A DNA stretch of 64,000 bases from Linum tenue. Taxonomy: Eukaryota; Streptophyta; Magnoliopsida; Malpighiales; Linaceae. The notes beneath the pieces are model-generated. The model made no database searches. It saw nothing but the letters and a program-made list of their open reading frames with translations, and was not told the DNA's origin. The stretch covers positions 7,874,001-7,938,000 of the forward strand of contig CAMGYJ010000011.1 of assembly GCA_946122785.1 (NCBI GenBank), given 5' to 3'. Position 1 is the first letter of the stretch, and every line of letters begins with the position of its first letter. The position numbers were made by a program, and so were the translations under genes. This document shows, piece after piece, positions 22,839-34,984 of this stretch.

Positions 22839-25517
22839 TGTGTACAAATTTTGTTGTTGTTATTTCCAAGTATCGAGGTTTTTTCATTGTTAAAAGAATC
22901 GAACCCGATCAACAGCTAAGCCAGTAGAACCACCAAACTAGTTAAAATAATGGTCAGTTTCACTGTTTATTGTTATTGATGGAACGAACGATTTTCCACA
23001 GTTCAACATAAAACCAAATGAACCACCACATTTTAACTCTTTCATTGGTTCATTATTTAATCAAATGTTTTTTTTAAAAATACTTTAACGTAAACTAAAT
23101 CCGTCAAACCAGAATTATTAATTTTATTTGTGCTTTATCTTCTCATGTTTAACCTCCTTATCGACTTACTGTGGTCCATTACCGTTTGACACCGTAATTT
23201 TTAACTTGATTAGAAAAATTATGTTTGTTTTTGTGAAACAGTTTGAATCATTTGTTAGATATTTTGGTGATGATTTGAATTTGAAATTGTTTATGTTCAT
23301 TGATATTTTGATTAATTTCATTCTTAAATTAATGTATTATACAATTCTTGTATGTTGTATATCGTGAGCGATTATATCAACAGTTAACCAACGGTTTTGG
23401 TAACGATTAACCACTTAACACTAAACAACTCACTTTTTCGATTCAGTGTCCTCTAGTATCGAAAAGAGAGGTTTTTCTTTGGTTTTGTCGTGAAAGAAAC
23501 AGTAAAGGCAAATAACTATTGATACTCGTAGGCCACAATGAGCAATGATATAGTGCCCTTTTTTGGCAGGACATATTGATTACGATAGAGATTTTTTGCG
23601 ATGGTGACTAACTCTTAAATATTTATTGTACGTATAATGGAATAATTGCGCTATGAATTGTCCCTATTAGTACTAATATTATAATTATCTTGGATTGTTG
23701 TTTATGTTTGTTACCTGTTGTGGAATGTGGTCACTGTGCGATGGAGACTTTACACATAAAAGAAGAAAGCAGAATATAGATTGGTGAGCAAACTCCATCT
23801 AAAACTGAAATTCGAGACTGCTCAATTTTGACAGTTTGTCTTTCTGCTATGTGAGTTCTCTAAGTTTCTTCTCTGTGGTTCTTTTTACTGACTTTTTGCC
23901 GTGACTGCTCAATTTCGAGACAAACTGAAATTTGAGAGTTTGGTTTGGTAAAGTGAATTACTCATTGGTGTTAAAAAAAATTCCCAGAGGAGGGTGATCA
24001 AGAAAAAAATTGGACCAGGAGAAGGGCAATGGATAGTGAAGAGTGTACGTGAGTAACCATGTTGAGACCATATATAATTAGAAGATGAGTAGAGTCTTGC
24101 TGTAAATCTTTCTTCCTCCGGTCAAATATATAAACCAAACAGACAACCTTCACTCTCTCCTCTTCAGCCATGTCAATTTGATCTATAAGCAATAAGTAGA
24201 TTCGTTTCCCGCGTGAGCTAGACTGAGCCTCCAAACATCAACCATCACGGAGATTGTTCAACAATCGTATTGTTTCTCTCTTCATTCCTCCTTCTGTGTT
24301 CCCGAAGCTTCAAACACACTGTGGAAATTGATTATTTATTTTTCTGTTTTTTTAAATCCACTTTCCAGTCACCTGTTCCATCGACTTTTACAAGGTATCG
24401 AGTAACTTGTTTTGTCTTCTTATGATCGGTGATACATATCTGATTATAGTATCAATGTGATGGTTGACCAGAGTGTCTATTATTTTTGTTAGGTGGTATT
24501 CTATTATGTCGAGGAATTATATTTGTCTAGCTCACCCGAAGGTTATTAATTTGATGTGGTGGTATTTTCAGTACGGTCAAATTTATTTTATACTTATTCA
24601 CCTGAAAATATGTTCAATCTAAGAGTATATCTTTAACCGACCAATGCCTCAAGTAACATATATTCTAAGAGCCATGTTTTTTTCGTTGATCCAATAAATT
24701 CTTCAATAACCATCAGAGAACTTTCATGAGGTATCTTAGAGCGACCATTGGTTGTTCGACTCATTCACCAATGGATCAGCAGAGATGTTCTTGGTTCAGC
24801 TGCACTTTAAACAATATGGTTCGAAAAAGAGGTGGTTCCCTTTAAGTATATATGGAAAGCATGTGTTTGTTGTTGTTGTTGTTGTCGTCGTCGTCGTCGT
24901 CTAACATGAATTTATTTCAATAACAGGAAAACACTATAAAAGGTTTTACTTTTCCCAAGTACTATGAGATGGTCAAATATTTAATCGGAACAAGGCGCAT
25001 TTACATTATGTCGGACGTGTTACTGATTCCTGCACTGTCTAGAAATCGTTACTCTCCATGTGATCTACGACTACACATTAAATCTGCTGTAGATTTTGTC
25101 GAAATGTATGACAATTATTTGGTATGGAACAATCGAGTCTATCGCTTCCCTTTCGAAGTTTCTAGAGATATCTCGTTTGAAGACTACACCTATACGTTCT
25201 GATCATACCCATCTAGCAGGTGAATATATTTACAATTCATGTACTACTATAATTCTATTTTTAGATAGATATATTTAATTATTCAACTTAATCGAATTAT
25301 ATCTTTGTCAACCTCTTTGTAAACAAATCTAACAGATCGTTTAGTTTCCATTACCACGACATGAAACCATCCATATAACATTAAAACTTTTAGAGTCGTG
25401 ATGGAGAATATCAGGTTTTTTGACAATCGCATTAATACTTTATATATACTTTGATTGTTAACGTCCATAAGATTTATGTCATTCGGTTGCAATTGTAGGA
25501 ACAAGAGATTCCCCATC
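22839..25517. other. Gene-free stretch of right arm
   Basis: Mirror of 2286-4967. A (GTT)n(GTC)n microsatellite at about 24875-24902 is longer than in the left arm. A 77-codon open frame at 24969-25202 is disrupted in the left arm and matches nothing I recognise. No supported gene. Confidence 0.55.
24875..24902. repeat. (GTT)n(GTC)n microsatellite, long allele
   Basis: Reverse complement of the left-arm microsatellite, with one to two extra units of each trinucleotide. Confidence 0.85.
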
Positions 25518-28500
25518 TTTTTTTTGTAGCAAACGGAGCGCTAAGGGGCGCCCCAACCCTTAATTAATAACCAAGCGAGGAGTTTGAACCCCGATAGTGT
25601 CGTAGTACAACCAGTAACCCTGACTCGGCTTAGGATTGTCAATCACATGTAAACCAATAGGAAGTGAGTGACCCCGGGAAGCCAGAAAATCGGCTACAAA
25701 GTTGCCCTCCCAAAAAACATGATCAATAGTGACCTCCCACTCTAGAGGCAGGAACCGTCAGATGGACTTCACAAGCATACGATGCGGGTGGCTCGAAGGG
25801 TCCTCCTGTATCAACGAGATAGTTGTCGCCGAATCAGTCTGAACCGCAAGCTTTCGAATCCCCATATCCTAGGTAATACGCAGGCCTTCTGTGTGGGTGA
25901 TTGAACCGCCTCCCAAGTTCGTCGAGAAGGCCCGCAACATCCGTCCATCTTCTCTTCTTATCACTCCTCCTGCAGCAGCGCTGTTCTGGGATAGAAGCAC
26001 GGAACCATCCGTATTCAGGCTAGCCCAACCAAATGGCGGACGTTGCCAGCTGATGTTCCTGGTACACCTGCTATCTCCTCCTGTGAAGTTCTGCGACGCC
26101 TTAAAAGCCAAGGAAACCTGGCTTCGAAGCAACTTAATACGTCCAGCGATCTGCATGGGTGCCACCAAATGCTTCTCAAAAACCCATGCATTGCGATTTT
26201 GCCACAGTTGCCAGCAAACCAGGGCGAAGATGGAGGCGTCCACAATGGGGCTGCTATCCGTTAGGTAGTGGAGTCCCCAACATGGAATGTCCGCCTGGAA
26301 GAAGTCCCGGTCGGGCTCATCTGCCAAGAAATGCGACCACACGTCACGAGCATAGGCACAGTCGCGTATGACATGGATCGCTGTTTCCGGACCTCCTCCG
26401 CATATAGTGCACTTATCCATGGTCGCCAAATGCCGATGGAACCTCTCTGCATTCGTAAGCAACCGTTCGTGTAGCACCAACCAGAACAAAGTCTTTGTTC
26501 GATGCGGCCCCGGGATTTTCCAGACAGCCTTCCAAGTTGGATTATAGTGTACCTCATCCCCATCTTCCCTCGTGAGAGCATACGCCGTCTGCAACGTGAA
26601 TTTACCTGAATGGGAAAGCCTCTAAGTGGGAATATCCGGGCCCTCCTCGAATGGTACCGGGTGGAGTTGGAGTTGTACGATCATCGGCTCAGGGAGGAAG
26701 GCACGAACAAAATCCAAGTTCCATTGGCCATTCAGAACCATCTCTGCTACTGTCAAGTCCCTAGCTTCTGCCGGAAGATTTGCAGCGAAATTTTCAAGCG
26801 GCGGACCATCCTACAACCAAACATCGGACCAAATTCGGGTTTGCATACCACTTCTATATTCCATAGTGTACCCTCCGGCACATAGTGGAGCACGCGCAGA
26901 ACACCTCTCCAGAGGTTGGATAAGCGGTAGGAGACTCGTGGTTGCCAACCCCTCTCCGTTTCCCTGATATACTTCCCCCGAACGACTTTTGCCCACATGC
27001 TTTCAGGCTCGGTGAGAAGGCGCCATGCTATTTTTATCATTAAGGCGTCATTCATTTTGTCGCAGTGCGCAATCCCAGACCCCCTTCTTCTTTTGGCTTA
27101 CAAATAGTATCCCAGTCAACAAGGTGGATCTTCTGGCCTTGCTCCAAGCTTCCCCATATGAAACCCCTGATCTTCCTATCAATGTATTCTCGAACTAAAG
27201 CGGGGAGGAAAGCCGTTTGCATGGTATAAGCCGGCAGGGACGAGAGCACAGATTGATCTAGAGTAATCCGTGCCGCCATAGAGAGAGACTTCACTTTCCA
27301 CCCGGCCAGTCGAGAATCAATCCTGTCAATGAGCTCTGTGTAAATAGCTTTAGAAACCCTGTCATGGATCACAGGAACCCCCAAATAGCGACCCAAATTT
27401 TTTGTTTCCGGAATATCCAAGGCGCGGCTGATATCCACTCCAATAGGGGTGGCGACATTCTTTGAAAAATAAACTCGGGACTTAGGTCGGCTCACTTGCT
27501 GCCCCGAGGCAGCTCCAAACTCATCCAAGCATTGCAAAATCACCTGTACTTGTTCCTGCGATGCCACACTGAAAAGGATTAAGTCTCTAGCGAAAAAGAG
27601 ATGGGAAAGCTTAGGACCTGGGTTGGATAGCCGGATCGGCTTCCATCGTCCCTCCTCCACTCGCGGAAGCCGCGGAAATCAGGTGGCCCAATCTCTCCAT
27701 GCATAGGGTGAACAAATAGGGCGAGAGGGGGCAGCCTGTCGGAGCCCTCTAGATGCCGTAAAGGCTCCGTGATACCCCCATTCCATTGAATCTGCATTGT
27801 CGACGAGGTAATGCAGCTCATCGTTAAGTCAATAAACTGTTGAGGGGCGCCCGCTGCAACAAGAGTGTCCTTGACAAAACTCCATTTGATGCGATCATAA
27901 GCCTTAGTAAGGTCGATTTTGAGAACCATCCAACCCACCTTGCCCGACTTAGCTCGCATCGAATGGACCACCTCCTGCAAAATACAAATATTGTCAGTAA
28001 TATGCCTCCCAGGGACGAAGCTCGTCTGTTTCTCGTGCACCAGTTCAGGCATTAAGGGCTTGAGTCTCTCGGCTAGGCACTTCGTGATCATTTTGTAGCT
28101 CACATTACATAAGCTAATGGGGCGAAATTGTTCAATCAGAGAAGGCCGAGCAATCTTTGGTAACAGTACCAAGATGGTAGCATTCACTTCCTTGATGGGG
28201 AGGGATGTTCCCAGCATGCATGAACAAAATCCACAACCGTCGAACCCACAAGATCCCAAAATCACTGATAAAAGAAGAAAGGGTTCAGCCCGTCTTCGTC
28301 ATGGGACACAAGTGCTTGCAGCAGCATCCAAAAGGAGGCCTGAAGATGCTTGAAACCTGCAGGGATTGAAGTAGTCGGCTGGCCATCATCCGTGTAGAGG
28401 GCGGTGAATAAGAGCCGAGCTAACTCCAGTAAGGCCTGCTGGTCTTCAACCCATTCTCCCGCACCATTCTTCAAGGCTGTGATCCAATTCCTCCGTCTCC

Positions 28501-28961
28501 TGTTGATGGTGCGGTTGTGGAAAAATTTAGTGTTACGATCTCCTAGAGCCACCCATTTTAGATTCGACTTCTGGCACCACAGAAGTTCTTCTTGGAGTAA
28601 GATAGTTTCGACTTCTTCTCGAGCTTGCTTCAGTCGTTCTTTCGCCGATCGGTTTCACACCTTGCTTTCTAGGCGCTCTATGCGAGCCAACAGGGAGTTT
28701 TTCTCTTCACAATGTGTCCAAAAACTGATTTATTCCATGAACTAGCGTCCTCCACAAAGGCTGCCGCAGAGGATATAAAATCATTGCCTCGGTCCCATGC
28801 CTGCTTTGCCATGTCGAAAAATCCCTCATCTGTTAGCCAAGCCACAAGGAACTTGAGAGGTTTGGGCCCTACCGGTTGATAAGTCGGGTTGAGTCTAATG
28901 AGCAGTGGTCGATGATCACTCTTAATCCGTGGAAAATGATGGACGGTGGTATTCCCTGAAC
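25518..28961 (-). mobile_element. L1-type LINE, 5'-truncated (right arm and beyond)
   Basis: Mirror of the left-arm LINE, extending 1.2 kb further upstream. In transcription order: end of the AP-endonuclease domain (SDHRPLLI-type motif near 28900-28925), linker with NTKFFHNRTINRRRRN (about 28490-28540), RT fingers and palm (LPKIARPSLIEQFRPISLCNV through KIDLTKAYDRIKW, about 27870-28170), zinc-binding domain, RNase H and A-rich tail at about 25518-25525. A single-base deletion after GLRQ near 27739 shifts the RT frame. An 18-bp loss removes part of the RNase H helix. At 28961/28962 it abuts an LTR, so its 5' end is missing. Confidence 0.92.
27052..28265 (-). pseudogene. LINE reverse transcriptase, frameshifted and active site mutated (right arm)
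   Basis: Two overlapping frames (27579-28265 and 27052-27660) cover the RT. Conserved blocks are FRPISLCNVSYKMITK, SFVPGRHITDNICILQE and KIDLTKAYDRIKWSF. The palm motif reads FARD near 27585-27600 where FADD is expected. The left arm reads FAGD, so the codon before the retained Asp is AGA here and GGA there: the catalytic residue was already lost before the arms diverged, and one copy then changed again. Confidence 0.87.
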
Positions 28962-29735
28962 TGATAGACCATTAATTACACAAGTTTTTACCCCTATTCT
29001 TGAGGCGTTTGAGATGTTGATTCTCGTGTTTTAAGCAAATTTCACGCTAGGTTGTGCGTTTATGTCATATTTCAGGACTTAGCGTTGGCATCGAGGCGAA
29101 GAAACGAGTTTCGGGTCGAAAGGAGCGAAGTTGGGTCGAAGTGTGCTGGAGGAGAAAAATACCCGGTCAAGGGCTCAAATACCCGACCGGGTATTATTTG
29201 GAGCAGACCGGGGATTTGTCGCATCGGGCATCGCTGAGAAGCAGAAGGGGGCCTGGGCAGTAAGTAGAAATCCCCGTCGGGGATTCTTAGGCCAGACCGG
29301 GGATTTTCCCTTGTTCCTCAAACGCGCGTTTTGAATATACCCGGTCGACACCCAAAATACCCGACCGGGTATTTCGACCGGGGATCGCGACAGACAGTTT
29401 TTTTAAGGGAAAAGAAGGCTAAAAATCAAGGGTTCCGAGTTTCAGAGAAAGAAAGCGATTCCTAGAGAGAGAGCGACGAACCAGAGTTCCTGATTAACCC
29501 CTAAGCAGGGTTTAAGGACAAAGTTGCGCAGCAAAGAGGTCTGGAACCTCGGATTTGGAACTCGAACAAGAACCTCCACAAAACAGGGCAGTTTTGTGGT
29601 TTGGATGTGAAGTTTCGTGCAACTTTCACCCGGGAAAGAGGCTCGAAAACTATAAGTCGAAGCTTGGCCACGTTCAATGGGACTAATCGAACGATACAAG
29701 CACAAGATCGAACTAGAAAACCCTAGGTCGATCTC
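28962..29735 (+). mobile_element. Athila-like LTR fragment
   Basis: It begins TGATAGACCATTAATTACAC and continues ...TTTTTACCCCTATTCTTGAG, which aligns by eye with the start of the 3' LTR at 61659 (TGATAACGATATAATTACAT...TTTATACCCCTATTTCTT). Shared blocks continue: GTTGTG..TATTTCAGG near 29050-29075 against 61747-61773, and GATTCCTAGAGAGAGAGCGACGAA-type text near 29457-29480 against 62151-62178. Homology fades after about 29735, so only the first part of an LTR is present. No internal region or matching duplication was found. Confidence 0.75.
29158..29386. repeat. Self-complementary ACCCG/CGGGT motif array in LTR
   Basis: Short inverted motifs cluster here: AATACCCG-AC-CGGGTATT at 29178-29195, AATCCCCG-T-CGGGGATT at 29269-29285, another ACCCGACCGGGTATT near 29359-29374, and isolated ACCCGGTC and GACCGGGGAT copies. 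The array lies 196-424 bp from the LTR start. The related LTR at 61659 has a different motif array at 185-426 bp. Confidence 0.8.
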
Positions 29736-30017
29736 ACAAACCCACAAGCAAGAAGCTATGGCGATAAACTCTCGGTTTATTCGATTAACTCTAAAAAAAC
29801 TGCCTATTACATCATGGACACGAACTTAAATAGGTAAAGTAACTTACAACACAAGCAAACAATGTTCTAAACAAACCAGAACTCAAAGGAAACCAAATCC
29901 AGTTCGAAAACAGAAAGAATTCCTAAACCGTGAACAAATCCTAATCGAATAGGATATGGTGATTACAATTACAATAAACTAGTAGTCTACATGACTATTA
30001 ATTAAGAGTAAATTGGA
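29736..30017. other. No gene; fragment of an unclassified repeat at its end
   Basis: Nothing is recognised from 29736 to about 29960. The last 55 bases (gactattaattaagagtaaattgga) resemble the end of the unclassified repeat in the arms (20385-20412). They continue after the copia element at 34985, so the copia element split one repeat copy. Confidence 0.5.
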
Positions 30018-30022
30018 TATGA

Positions 30023-30299
30023 TGTTATGAAACTAATGGAAAATACAAACAACTACAAGAGAAGATTAGAGAGGGAAATACACAAGAGAAGAGAGGGGAA
30101 GAGTTCTTCTTATTCATTCTCCACTTTTGATACAATAATATGCTCTATTTATAGGCACACTTTGGTAACCACTACATCCTTATATCAATGCATATAAATG
30201 AGAGATAATAATGTAGGAATAGGGGTTACATGTAACTCCTAAGTGAGCATCTAATGTGGTAATGGCAATGGTCATCCATATATCAATATTTACATAATA
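30023..30299 (-). repeat. 3' LTR of copia element
   Basis: 277 bp, identical to 34703-34979 except near 30196 and 30204 (ataaatgagaga against atgaatgagaaa). On the minus strand it starts TATTATG and ends CATAACA. The canonical TG start has become TA in both LTRs. Confidence 0.93.
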
Positions 30300-33200
30300 C
30301 TCCCCCTTGGATGACCACTAGATTGCATTACGCTATCTCATACTGCCTCATTAAAAACCTTACCAGGAAAACCCATTGGGAAAAACCATGGTTAAGGGAA
30401 AAAGAGTGCAGTGCGTATATGCTCCCCCTCATGACCACATCACTTCAGATTATTGAGTTGGTGAACTCAAATTTCACGAACAACTTTTAGAAAGATTGTT
30501 GTCGAGAGTGAGTTGGTGAACAATCTTCTAGATTGTCAATTTGATGCATGATCTTTAGATTTTCTTCATACATGATCGTCAGGATCATTTCCTTTGAAAA
30601 TAGTTCATAACCACAAGTCCTTTAGATATGGTGGATCACAAAGTGTAACGAAATACATTCAGGACTTGTCTATTATAGTTTGTTTTGTTTCTATATATAA
30701 CAGTTATATCACCATATGTATGAGATAGTTCGTCTCCGATCAACCAATATGAGGATCAAATGGTATTATAGGATATGAATATATAGTTCACCAAATATCT
30801 CTTTGATAATACCATAATAGAACAATCGCACATATTGTTCCCGGAGGTAACTAAGTATTTTCCAACGTTCCAACGAGGGAAACATTGTATATTGCTAATA
30901 TTATCAACACCAAAATGATAGTTTATATGGTGCTTGGCTAGCAAGGTGCATTGGTGCTCTGATGCATCAACATATGGTACTTCAGGACCTAATGTTTTAC
31001 TTCTTTCTTGATTTCATAATGGATCTTTGGTCACTTCTAGTGATCTTAGGATCCTAATGTTATTTGATGAACACAATTCGTTCATGCAAAATTACTTTCC
31101 CACTTTTTCAACATTACCTTCCTTGCCAATAAAAAGAATCTTAAATCCTTCAATTTAACTTATGTCTCTAAGCAATCAACATCTTTAGGAAGCTCTTCAG
31201 GAGCTCCAATAATACTCATATCATTAACATAATATGCGATCGTCACAAAAAAACTTGACTAAAACAAATTGAAGCAAGCAATTCTTTCATATCAAGAAAG
31301 ATATTAACAAAACACACATCATAGAAACATATGAACTAGACAAAGCACACTCATAAAAAACAACTCATACTTTAAAGTAAATCACAACTCATAAATCAAG
31401 AATTTAAAATCCTTGAAGCACATACAGACAACACAACTATATATGCACAATGCAAATGCTCTAATGACTCTATCCGGATTTAACCTTTTAAGGTCCATTC
31501 AGCCTACTGTTGTAGCTGTTCACTTAGACGAGTATTTCGCATTCGTCTATATTTTCTCAACCCATACAAGGAATATTCTTAGTCTATCGATATATGTTCT
31601 CGAGAACTTTACTTGTTTACTTCAGGTAAATTAATCCTTCTAGGAGTAATTAATCCTTCTGGGAGTTTCAAATATATATATAACATATTCAGGGAATTCA
31701 AACAAATAGGCTATCACAACAATTTTCAAACATTGATTTGCAAAAGTAGTTGCATCCACCACAGGGGAGTATAACTCCTCCTAAACAATGATAGGTCTCT
31801 TCGAGAAACCCATTGCAAAACATTATGTGATATATCTCACAATTTCATACTTTCCAATAGCACAAAAATTTGTTTGTATCCCGCTATTTTTGCCCTTTTT
31901 TAGGGGTAAGGACTTCTGGTCCTTAAACTTTATGCTCCTTGAGCAAGTTTCATGATTTCTTTCTATATTGGCCAATAACATTATCATTCGCATGCATCAA
32001 TAGAGTTTTACTCTTGATCCTCACTTGTACATATCATATTCAGTACTGAAGTACAACAAACAAATTTCATCGACAATGATATCATTACGGTCCCAGTATT
32101 GTAGTCTAATATGTTTTTGAGATCTCTTCACTTTCATAACTTTCAGAGACATGTGTTCTTCTGGAACTAAAATTATACTTAATTCTTGGTTACTCTTCTT
32201 GAGTTTTCATGTCCTCGAGTTGACCATTCTAATCACAGCTCCTTTTTTTTCTCGAGGATGTTTATCGTTGGAACCGATTGGTCTATCACGCTTCATGCGC
32301 TCTTTTAGACACATTTTTTTATATTAGAGTATCCAACAAGGATATCAATTTTGGTTGGAGCATTCACAGCTAGTATATATGACTTGGACACTTTGTGTGG
32401 TCAGTAAAGATATTTGATAGTTGGTAATGATAATTCATTATTTGATAGTTGGTAATGATAATTCATCTTATGAACTTCAGGTTCATGTTTCTTAATTTGA
32501 GGATCAAAACTAGATAATGATAACTCATTCCAACTCATCTCTTTGTCTAGCTATTTTTTTTCTCTCCCCCTTAATGTTGAAAAGTAATCCATCAAAACAA
32601 TAATTTCGCAAACAAATTTCCCATTCGGGATTCATACCCAACACAAATTCTCAATTTCCAACGAGAATCAACTTAAGATACTGTGGTGGAGCAATTGGGA
32701 TGTATGCGGCACACCCTGGTATTCTCATATGAGAAATGTTAGGTTTTTTACCAAAACCATTTGTAAAAAGGGGGAACTTATGATAACTTGTTGGTTAGAT
32801 GTGAACCAATACTATCACTTGTCAGCTAGCATGTCCTCGACAAGAGACCAGAAGGCTCAGTTTGTTCTCTTCAGAAAAGTGATGTTTGATTGAATAACCA
32901 TCAAAATGTATCCATAGTGAGGCAATCAATCTCGCAAACATCGGGTTGCGATTAGATAAAATACATTTGATGCAGCAACCCATAAAATTCACAAATGATC
33001 CACATGACTGATGTATTGTTCTGCATACACGTCCATAAAATCTCAAGAGATTTGTCAACTCTTATACCAGCAATGATCAATTGTTCTATTCTCCTTGAGA
33101 ACAAACATGACATAATAACTCTTTTATTTGAAGAGTTCTTTGACTTCTCATATGATGTTCTCATGAATTCTCAAAGAACTTTTTTCACATCAAGATCCGG

Positions 33201-34702
33201 GATGGTCTAACCGGACCAACCAATTATCAAGTTATCAAATCTTGTAAACTTCTGGTTTACACTTTTATGTGTACTGATTGTACTAATATACATGTAGTAC
33301 ATATTTGTGATGCAAATATAATTTCACTATTTTCTTGATAAGATATTCTTTTTACGAATATCCTTTTAATTGGATAATGCATCATCACTAGGTAGTTTGG
33401 TTCCTTCAGGCCACAAAATTAGCTCCCTTTAAAGCTTTATCATATTTTGTACCATATTTCACCCTTCCGGGGACTTATGATTTGATGCATTCTTAGTAAA
33501 CACAAATTCATAGTGAATATCATCACAAATTGTTATCACGAGTACATAATTTAGTTACTTCAAGTAACCAAACATAAGCTCTTCGAAAGCTTTTTCTTAT
33601 TTATGTACTCTACCATATAGTTTATATGGAATTTGTCTAGTACTCATACTTTATAAAAACATAATAAAAGTAATAAATGAGAATATTTCAAACTTAAGAG
33701 AATTTATCAAGTTAATTATTCTAGATAAATGTTATCAAATTAAATTATGCATGAAAAATAACATCACAATAAAACATAAAAGAAATAAGAATCATAATAC
33801 TACAATTGTGAAAATTAAATAAGATTTATTTGGAACAATACCATCACTGACTAGGTGATTTTAAATTTATATATGCGTTTCATTATACATTATAATGTAC
33901 AACAGGTACAACAGGTACATTATGTTATCATGACTTTGATAATGCAATTATGGTGTCATCCTTATTTATAATTCTCATTTATCTTCTCTTTTCTCACTTC
34001 TGGTGAAAAGATCCATATAAAACATTTACCATATATATAATTATGTTTATAGTTTCATTCACTTGGGGGAATAGATTATTTCATTCACTTCTGGGAATGA
34101 AAATGTCTCAAGTGCAATATCATTTTCATATTTAATGGAGAATATACCAACTTATAATACAAAAAAATATGTTCCATAATATTGATATTGCATCAGCATA
34201 TTTGAATTTGCTCTTCCCTTTGATTCTTGATAGAATAAAGTCTTTTGCGAACAACGGGTAGGAGACAAACACACTTTTCCATTACAATGGTAACATACAG
34301 AACCAATATTCTTATTACCATGTCCTTTTCTTTCTTTGCCCTTGAATTCTTCAATTTCCACTTCTGGGGAATATATGGGCTCTTGGAACTTGCATTTTCT
34401 ACATATCAATGTATGATGGATAAGAATAGGATAACACTGAGAACTGAGAAAGTAACTCATCACTTATATTACTTTTCTTGTTAATCCAAATAGATTGACG
34501 TGATAAAATATCAATGGATACGAGAAGTAGCACCCATCTTGATATATTGGAATGAGATAACCTCAACACAAATAAGACAATAAGATAAGAAAGGATCTAA
34601 GAATTACATACCTTGATCATATTGTGATCTTACTCCAAATCTTAGATTATGTCGAGAGTCTTTGAGCAATGATAATTTTGGCAGAGCTTCGTGCTGATAA
34701 CG

Positions 34703-34979
34703 TGTTATGAAACTAATGGAAAATACAAACAACTACAAGAGAAGATTAGAGAGGGAAATACACAAGAGAAGAGAGGGGAAGAGTTCTTCTTATTCATTCT
34801 CCACTTTTGATACAATAATATGCTCTATTTATAGGCACACTTTGGTAACCACTACATCCTTATATCAATGCATATGAATGAGAAATAATAATGTAGGAAT
34901 AGGGGTTACATGTAACTCCTAAGTGAGCATCTAATGTGGTAATGGCAATGGTCATCCATATATCAATATTTACATAATA
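34703..34979 (-). repeat. 5' LTR of copia element
   Basis: 277 bp, the upstream LTR for minus-strand transcription. It is followed internally by the tRNA primer-binding-type sequence and externally by the TATGA duplication. Confidence 0.93.
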
Positions 34980-34984
34980 TATGA

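Larger units (their letters stand above)
13918..27786 (-). repeat. Right arm of the giant inverted repeat
   Basis: This is the mirror copy of 1-13917. Relative to the left arm it lacks 18 bp in the LINE RNase H region (near 25888), lacks one base in the LINE RT (near 27739), has a longer trinucleotide run near 24875-24902, and lacks the 48-bp intron duplication. Beyond 27786 the same LINE simply continues, so the right boundary of the repeat cannot be placed from this window. Confidence 0.97.
30023..34979 (-). mobile_element. Full-length but decayed Ty1/copia element
   Basis: Two 277-bp LTRs (30023-30299 and 34703-34979) bound 4.4 kb of internal sequence. The target duplication is TATGA at 30018-30022 and 34980-34984. 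A primer-binding-type sequence (CGTTATCAGCACGAAGCTCT on the minus strand, 34683-34702) follows the right LTR, and a polypurine tract (CCAAGGGGGAG, 30300-30310) precedes the left LTR, so transcription is leftward. Coding capacity is destroyed: a degenerate CCHC-like knuckle lies near 34280-34320, and the RT motif YVDD reads YVND near 31215-31245 (YVNDMSIIGAPEELP). The LTRs differ at only two positions that I see. Confidence 0.95.

Noticed and set aside
24969..25202. A 77-codon frame in the right arm as a small gene.
   Set aside because: The left-arm counterpart is broken, there is no recognisable motif, and composition is that of the surrounding AT-rich DNA.
29442..29747. A 101-codon minus frame in the LTR fragment.
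   Set aside because: It lies wholly within LTR-derived sequence and has no recognisable domain.
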